A DNA stretch of 64,000 nucleotides from Nymphaea colorata (Eukaryota; Streptophyta; Magnoliopsida; Nymphaeales; Nymphaeaceae): assembly GCF_008831285.2 (NCBI RefSeq), contig NC_045146.1, forward strand, positions 8,072,972-8,136,971, written 5' to 3'. Of the stretch, positions 51,701 to 60,200 are shown one piece after another. Within the stretch, counting starts at the first letter, position 1. Every line of letters begins with the position of its first letter. Below the pieces are notes generated by a model. The model was given only the letters and a program-made list of their open reading frames with translations, did no database searches and was not told the DNA's origin. The position numbers and the translations under genes were made by a program.

Positions 51701-54700
51701 ACCCTATTTCATTGAATAAAACCACTCATCCGTTTGCCTTAGTTCATTCCGATGTTTGGGGTCCTTCTGGAGTACCCACGTGTGGTGGTTGTCACTATTT
51801 TTTGACGCTTATTGATGATTACTCTAGATGTACGTTCGTGTACTTGTTGCGAGAACGTAGTGAGGTTCCAGCAGTTGTGAAAAACTTTGTTGCCTTTGTT
51901 GAGACTCAATTCCATACAACTGTTCAAGCTTTCCGTACGGATAATGCAAGGGAATATGTCTCCCAATCCCTTGATGATTTCTTGAAAGGCAAGGGTATTG
52001 TTCATGAAACCTCTTGTAGTTATACCCCTCCTCAAAATGGTATAGCTGAACGAAAAAATCGTCATCTTTTGAATGTTACCCGGGCCATTATGTTCCAACG
52101 TCAATGTCCCGAAGCGGTATTGGGGTGATGCACTTCTCACTAGCGCACATCTCATTAACCGTATGCCTACTAGGGTGTTGGATGGTCAGTCTCCTTATTC
52201 TACCCTGTGGCCCACTCAGAATCCGTGGCCTCTTACTCCTCGTGTCTTTGGGTGCAGTTGTTTTGTGCATAATGATAGCCCTACTCTCAAAAAACTTGAT
52301 CCCCGGTCTATTAAAAGAGTTTTCTTGGGGTACTCTTCTACTCAGAAGGGGTACAAATGTGTGGATCCCACTACTTCCAAAGTGTATGTTTCGAGGGATG
52401 TCACATTTCATGAACATGAGTCGTATTTTCCGGTGAATCCTCTTCAGGGGGAGTGTCTTGGGAACAAAGGGGAAGAGTATTCTTCTAATCAGCTGATTCA
52501 GTTTATGGAGTTTTTGGATTACAAGGTTAGTCCCAGTGTGATTGACACGGTCACGGTCAGTAATGAGAAGGGCAGTCATATGGAAGGGGTCACGGTGGAT
52601 GTTCAGCCCACTGTTGCCCGGGATCACTTGTTTGGCCAGGTTTATGTCAGAAAGGAGAAAGCTACAGTGGAAGATGTTGGTGATGAGGACAGAACCAATC
52701 CCAATCCTGTGATCTCCCCGGATGACCCAAGTCCATCGAATGAAGAGCTCCCCATTGCTTTGCGCAAAGGCACCAGGTCATGTACTTCTCACCCTATTCA
52801 GAGATTTGTTTCTTATGCTAAGCTCAGTACAAATTACAAATGTTTTATCACAACCTTATCCAAAGTTGTTATTCCCAGGTCGGTGGGTGCTAAGGATGAT
52901 CCCAAGTGGTTACATGCTATGACGGAGGAGATGGGTGCGTTAGCTAAGAACAAAACATGGGAAGTTGTTGATATCCCTAAAGGGACACACTTAGTTGGCT
53001 CTAAGTGGGTTTACAACGTGAAGTACAAACCTGATGGCACTGTAGATCGATATAAAGCTCGTCTGGTTGCAAAGGGGTTCAGCCAGAAGTATGAGATCGA
53101 CTATCTTGAGACCTTTGCCCCTGTTGCAAAGTTGAAGACCGTGAGGGTTATTCTTGCTCTTGCTGTGCACAGGAAGTGGCGCATGGACCAGCTTGATGTT
53201 AAAAATGCGTTCTTGAATGGCCATCTGGAGGAAGAAGTCTATATGAGCATGCCTCCCGGGTATGTTCAAGAGGGAAAATGTTGTCACCTCAAGAAAGCCT
53301 TGTATGGCCTGAAGCAGTCGCCTAGAGCTTGGTTTGAGAGACTAAGGATCGTTATGAAGTCTATTGGGTACAAGCAAGGAAATGGAGATCATACCCTATT
53401 CATAAAGCAGAGAGATGGTCTGGTGAGTCTTCTCCTTGTCTACATTGATGATATGATTGTCACTGGCAGTGATGAAGAAGAAAACAGAAAGATGAAGGAG
53501 AGATTAGCTAAAGAATTCGACCTCAAAGATCTGGGTAAGCTGAGATACTTTCTGGGGATAGAGATTGCTCGATCAGAGACAGGGCTGGTTATGAATCAAA
53601 GGAAGTACACTCTTGACTTACTAAAGGAGACAGGTAAACTTGGTTGTAGGCCCTATCTTACTCCTATGGAGTCGGGGACTAAGATAAGTATCAAGACGGG
53701 CACTATTCTGGATGAGGAAGGAAAAGGGCGATATCAGAGGCTAGTCGGTAAGCTTATCTATCTTACTCTAACTCGCCCTGATATCACGTATGCGGTAAAT
53801 GTGCTAAGTCAATTTATGCATGCTCCCACGGATTGTCACTGGAAGAGTGCAGAAAGAGTGTTGGGATATCTAAAGAATGACCCAGGAAAAGGACTGCTGT
53901 ATACTCGACAATACAAACTTACTATTGAGGGCTACTCAGATGCAGATTGGGCAGGTTGCACTGACACAAGGAGGTCTACTACAGGGTATTGTATCTTTCT
54001 TGGAGGTAACCTAGTTGTTTGGAGAAGTAAGAGGCAAGAAGTATGTTCGAGGTCTAGTGCTGAGGCTGAGTACAGGGCTGTTGCAATGGGGGTTACAGAG
54101 ATGCTGTGGCTGAAGATTCTTTTGACCGATATTGGTGTGGAACTGGGAGATAAAATGAAGATGTACTGTGACAACAAGTCTGCGATTAATCTTGCCAATA
54201 ATCCAGTTCTACACGACAGGACCAAACATGTGGAGATTGACCGTCATTTTATCCGGGAACGCATTGACTCAAAGGAGCTAATTCTGCCATATATGAAGTC
54301 TGAAGATCAAGTTGCAGACGTCCTAACTAAAGGGCTTTGTACTTCTTCATTCGAAAAGAATGTTAGCAAGCTTGGCATGTTTGACATGTATGCCAAGCTT
54401 GAGGGGGAGTGTTAGAATATGTTGTTGTGGGAACCGGGTCCATATCTGGACCCGGTTCTATGGGGCGCGGGTACCGAGGTGGGCTCGGTACCCTAGGCGG
54501 CTTCTCCTCTCTCCCTCTTTATATTGTTAGTTATGTATAAGTGTTGAATTAAGTGAAATAAGTTTTTACTCTCTCCTAGGGTTGCGGGTGTGCACCTAGG
54601 TAGAGCTTCCCGTGGTTTTTTTCTCGTCCGAGGTTTTTCCACGTACATCGTGTGTTCTTCCTCTTCTTCCTCTACGTGGTTCGTGTTTCTACATTTGCAA

Positions 54701-54872
54701 TTAAATTCATCAGACATGTAGTGCTAGTGGATGTGAAAGGAATTGGAATGTTTTCCAACATATACACAACAAGAAAAGGAACATGCTCGAACATAAAAGG
54801 TTGAATGACTTTGTCTTTGTTCGATATAATATGATGTTGAAAAAAGATAATAGAGCTTAATATTTACGTTTG

Positions 54873-54921
<49 letters not shown>

Positions 54922-57254
54922 GTCTATTAACAAGCTTTCTTTTATTTAACATAGACAATTACAAAAAGCATCAGCAAGAAAGCACACATCTCAGTTTGAT
55001 CCTATCAGCTTAGAAAACTTTGATGATCTTGAAGCATGGATTGAGGAAGAACCAACTATAAATGATGATGATCTTCAATGCTTCAACCTTGAAGCTGAAG
55101 AAATGGAAATTGCTGATGAAGGAGAGCCTGCTGGATATGTTGGTGAGGATCTTCAACTTCATGAAGATGAAGATGAAGATGAGAATGAAGATGACGGATA
55201 TTATGAATGAAAGTCGGGAGTGCTTTCATGTATATATATTGACATTGAACATTTTCACGATTTCATGATCAACTTGTGATGTAATACATAACATTTTAAA
55301 ACTTATTTTTTAATGTGTTATCTCATAGATTTATGGACCTTATGATTTATGAATCTAAGGTTATAAGATTATGATATACATTTGGTTATGTTATGTTCCT
55401 TGTCATGCTTTCTAGAATGATATTGACTATTATTATGAATTATGATGTTTATGAAGGATGAATTGTAACTTCATAGCAATAATAAGTCTATCATTCTGTA
55501 AAACATGTTTTTTATGAAGAACATATTATTCTTGATTTTTGCTATTTTTTCAGATTTTTTTTTTATTTTTCTGATTTTTATTTATTTTTTAAATACAATA
55601 TGGTTACGATATTTTATGATATAGCGTATCTTAAGCCGGACCGATATGGCTTACAATACGCTTTTTACAACATTGCAAATAACTTTTAGAGGACCATCTA
55701 TTGCTCCATTTTCATGAGGCTCTTTCTTTCAGATTCCACCAGATGCCTTCAGTAATCTTTCAAAACTCCAAATATTGGATTTGAGTGGGATCACAGCTGC
55801 ATTGCCAGAAGCAAATTCACTATCAAGCATGTTGCTGTTAGAAGAACTCTACATGAGGTATGTAATCGAATGTAAGGCTAGTGTTCTGCAGCTCTGTTGA
55901 TCAGGCTTGCACTTACCAATTTGTTTTACAGAAGAATGCAGTTGCAGAAAGTTCCCTTAGATATAGAGAATTTGCATCATCTTCGGATTCTGGATTTAAG
56001 TCAAAATTTACTTGTGTCGGTACCAGAGGTAATTTTCACTAATGATCCTTTGAGACTTCCCCTCTCTTGTGCAATTGTTAAAGATGTTACTTCTGTATGC
56101 GGTTGTAACTATTCTCATTTAATTTGACATTAAAAATAATCATGGTTGGAAACCAGGGCTTCAAGAACTTGACATCTCTCACAGAACTGGACCTATCTGA
56201 TAACAATATCACCACACTGCCTGCAGAGTTGGTACGTTCATATTTGATGGACAGCCTTGCTTATGGAAAAGTGAAGTACATTTAAGATACAATGAATTTG
56301 CTTTCCCAAAATAAACCAATGTGAAAGTGGTAAATTCAGTAGGATCACTTCATGCATGTAGCGACACTTAAAAGTGTAAAGCTTTCAGGTAACTGTTACA
56401 TTTCACTTTTGTGTATTGCTTTTGTATTTAATATACTCTTTCAATTTCTTTGACCATAAGTTCCACCAATATTGTATTTGTGATGATCTATTTAGCCTGG
56501 GGTTGGCTGTTTGAGTTAAACCCCAGGAAGCAACAGAGCCAGTGGTTTAAGCCTTCTGGGGCATAGATAGTATGGTGAAAGACGGCAGCCATTGAACCAT
56601 CACTCTGCTCCACTGTTGGTTGACATGTTAATGATGGTTTTTTAGTATGCTGGTGACAATGGTCCTTGGCCTGAGTTTTGATCAGCCAAATGCAACCCAT
56701 TGTTGGCTGTACAATTTATCTATTTTTTGCTTGGGATTAATGACTTGATGTGCTACTGTCTGGCAGGATGATATTAACTTTACTGTATGTTGTCTTCAAA
56801 TTCAAGAAAACATAAAAGAACCTGAAAATAAAAAAGCAAAAAAAAAACATCTTATTTTGGAACCGCAAAAATGAATATATCACAGTTTTTTTTGGGGATT
56901 TTTCTCCTTTTTAATGGAAGAATGTTTTCTAATATATTTTAATTTTTTTGACCCTTCTTTTAGTATTCTGGCTAGCAGTTGGGCCAGCTCTAACTGCTAA
57001 TGACACAGCCATTTGACCTAGCCAATGGTTATTTAAATTTTGGTCAAAGTTGAAAGGCCAGAAATTGAGTTATAAAAGTAAAGCAAAAGAAAAAAATATG
57101 GAAGGAAAAGAAACAGTCAAAGGAGCAAAATTATGTGTTTAACCTACATACAAAATATAAATACACCAGCTATATCATATATATTATATAGAACCACATG
57201 TTTAGGGAATTTCTCCATATATATGCACACTTGAAAGTGTGTGTATATATATAA

Positions 57255-57296
<42 letters not shown>

Positions 57297-60200
57297 TGAG
57301 AGTTCAAATCTGCCTGATGCTGGATGGCTAAAAGTTAAAAAAAAAGAAGAAATTGTTAGAAAACAGTGGCCATATGAGCGTTGGCACCTGCTTATGGTAC
57401 ATCAAGGGTTAAATTTTATGGAGCTTTCTGTAAGGGCTTTAGATTTCAGACATCCAGCAGATGTGAATCCTTGTATGCATATACATGTGTATGTATATAT
57501 CTATGTATGTTTGTATGCATATATATATGGATGTGTGTAGTGTGTACATATGTACTTGTGGCAATAAAAAGTCATCAAGAAAATGACACGTCAAGGCTTT
57601 GGTGAATTAGTCGTCTAGTTGACATTTTCAGCTAAAACAGTACCACTATCTTCCATATTTTTCTCATTTCAAGCAACAAGAACACTTTCCTTCATTACAC
57701 TCATGCTATACATTGTCTCTTCCCCACTAAGCCTTGTGAGAATGTCTTCAAGAGATGGATAAGAGGGAGACCCTTCCTCAAACTCAGGGCTAACACCTTG
57801 TGGTAAATCATTGTTGGTCAAAGGTGAAAAATGATTGGAAACTCAGTTACGTTGCAGTAAAGAAGAGAAAAAATAGAAAAAGGAAAAAAAAATATCAAAA
57901 GCTGCAAAATTGCATATTTAACCTATATTCAGAGATGTATTACATCATATATATACACACAGATCCATGCACAAAAAGAAATGAAAAACACCAATATTTT
58001 TCTCAATAAGAGGAACTTCTTATCACACCAAGTGTTTAAATTTGGGAAATATGTAAGGTCCATCTATTAAATTTTTCGATAAGTGTCATATGTATCAAGT
58101 TTGATCAAAGAGTTAGTTTGCTGGTCTTCAAATATTAGTAAGTATATGTATCTTATTTAAACCAAAAAAAGAATAAAAGAATACATGCTTTGCCAAATGA
58201 GAATGATCTAGAATCAGGATGTCTATAATTTGCAGACTTGGAGTGCAAAAGTTATCTTGGAAAAACATTTTTTTTTTCCATTTCCAAGCTTTAGAAACTG
58301 GAAATATCTCTAGAGGATGACCACTACCGCAAAATACTCATGTCCATGCACAACTTTTTGAAACTCAGGTTCTGTAAAATGCAGGGACCATGGGTAAGGA
58401 CATGAAGTCTCAAAATATCAGGGTCTAGTTGTGATTTATTCTGATTTATAAATACATGGAGGCGATATCCATATGATTACTCTTACATGAAATAACACAT
58501 AAGTTGGAGTTCCATTAAGGGGTTACAGCTGATATTAGCATGACAACTCTTGTTGATACTATCACAATCATATTGCCAATATTATTAGGAAATATGCAGG
58601 GACCATGGGTAAGGACATGAAGTCTCAAAATATCAGGGTCTAGTTGTGATTTATTCTGATTTATAAATACATGGAGGCGATATCCATATGATTACTCTTA
58701 CATGAAATAACACATAAGTTGGAGTTCCATTAAGGGGTTACAGCTGATATTAGCATGACTACTCTTGTTGATACTATCACAATCATATTGCCAATATTGT
58801 TAGGAAATATGTATGACTTGTTATTTATTAAAGCTGGACAAGGAGCAACTCTCAATTACTATTGCTTTTACGAATTTTCAAGTATACATGTTTCCTAGCA
58901 TTTATTGTTGTGCTTTAACATTTTATTGGGGCAGCAATATATTTTGTGGAACTCATGATCTTTGTGAAAAAAATTCCAAATAGGTTCTTAATTCCTAAAA
59001 TATAGTTAACCAATATTTATCTTTCATCCATAATTAATAACCTACCTTCTCACTCACTCTGAAAAGTTAAATAACTTTTGTAATTTTAAACAGTGAATGC
59101 ATGATCAATGAAAGACACATTTGTAGATTAAATAGTAAACTACACTTTTGTTTATACACATATATAGTACATGAAAGGAAAAATGATCTTCTAGTTAAAC
59201 ATTTTTTAGCTTAGAAGGTTCCTGACCATTGTGTAGCCTATCCATGTCTTCTAGGATATGTATGCTCATTGATATTTAAAAATATCATGTTCTTCTCCAC
59301 CATAATTAATTGGCTTTAAAATCCTGACAATGTCAAGATCCTTCAAGATATTAGATGTTGGTCGTTATGTTAAGGTATTGAGGAGAGACAAGGCATTGAA
59401 TCTTTCATGAAGCAACATAGGCTTCACGATGTTGAAGCATAATCTTCATTGCTAAGTAATTAAAATATATATCGTGCATAAAAATGGAAACAATGAAGAA
59501 AAAAGCCATTTAAAGTATAACTTATATCATGTACAAAAGGGGTGATTTTTTGGTTTGTCACTAAAAATTTCCTGTATGAATTCAGGCAATCTTCTTAAAA
59601 GAAAAGGTAACTTTTTTGGCCGAAAGTCAGCCTGAAACTAAGTCTTGGAAGAATCATGAAAAATACAAGTTCATTTTCATTAGCTAGAATTCATAGAAGT
59701 GATTAAAGTAGCATTGATATTGCAAAATTGTCATGTGCTTGGACAACGCATAACAACATTATCACGTACTTGAACAATGAGGTTTTGAACTTTCTGTACT
59801 TTTTCTGAAGTTTTCAACTTTTCACAGCCACGAATAGAACCTATTGGTTTTATTGGGTTGGTAGTTCCATCATTTATAAGGGAAAAGTTGCATGCAGCCT
59901 TGGTAGTAACGGCAAACTGAAACTTGAGACAATCAAGGTATCAGAACTCAACATTCCTAGAACAAGATATCTTCTTTTCTTTCCTTTTAGCTTTTTGAAA
60001 GAGAGAGAGAGAGGGAGCATGCGTGCATGGCTTTCAATTTCTCAGGGATGTTGGTTATTATATGTGTTTGTGGGGCAATTATTAAAATTCATATTTTCTG
60101 ATGCATACATCAGGTTATCATTAGGATTTAAAAGTGAATTGACTGATTTGTCTAGGATTATTAATCTTGTCTATTAATTACAAAAGATAATCTTTTATGT

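Larger units (their letters stand above)
49511..54693 (+). mobile_element. Ty1/copia LTR retrotransposon, 5,183 bp, structurally complete
   Basis: Two 284-bp LTRs (49,511-49,794 and 54,410-54,693) differ at about five positions. The iMet PBS follows the left LTR and a GAGGGGGAG polypurine tract precedes the right one. Gag-protease-integrase-RT-RNase H order defines copia. It is inserted in the hATC coding region of the family-B hAT: the reading frame before (SNLKLF) and after ([14 protein letters not shown]) are adjacent in an intact transposase. Target flanks are ttttt and tttgc, so the 5-bp duplication is not clean. Confidence 0.95.
47700..55210 (+). pseudogene. hAT transposase (BED, DUF659, hATC) split by two insertions
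   Basis: The start [14 protein letters not shown] precedes a BED zinc finger, CSFCENTF...MKHHFAGTH, with TGA at 47,796. DUF659: [20 protein letters not shown], then [15 protein letters not shown] (to 48,309). Middle: [31 protein letters not shown] (48,465-48,798). NELDE (48,935-48,952) is followed by the 340-bp TIR element; [14 protein letters not shown] (49,460-49,510) is followed by the copia; [19 protein letters not shown]...[10 protein letters not shown] (54,702-54,845) is the hATC core. A GT-AG-like intron precedes the last exon (54,955-55,210), rich in Asp and Glu. It is inactive. Confidence 0.82.
47207..55675 (+). mobile_element. hAT transposon (family B), 8.5 kb including a nested copia
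   Basis: The left end CAGTGTTGTACG and the reversed right end CAATGTTGTAAA are inverted. An exact 8-bp duplication, CAAATAAC, flanks it at 47,199-47,206 and 55,676-55,683. The left subterminal zone (47,207-47,390) is an array of CGTACGATA-type palindromes; the right zone (55,600-55,660) has weaker versions. Without the copia (5.18 kb) and a 340-bp TIR element the hAT would be about 2.9 kb. It lies in intron 16, same strand as the host gene. Confidence 0.88.

Noticed and set aside
52088-52627. 179-codon minus-strand open frame
   Set aside because: Antisense shadow of the copia integrase-RT region.
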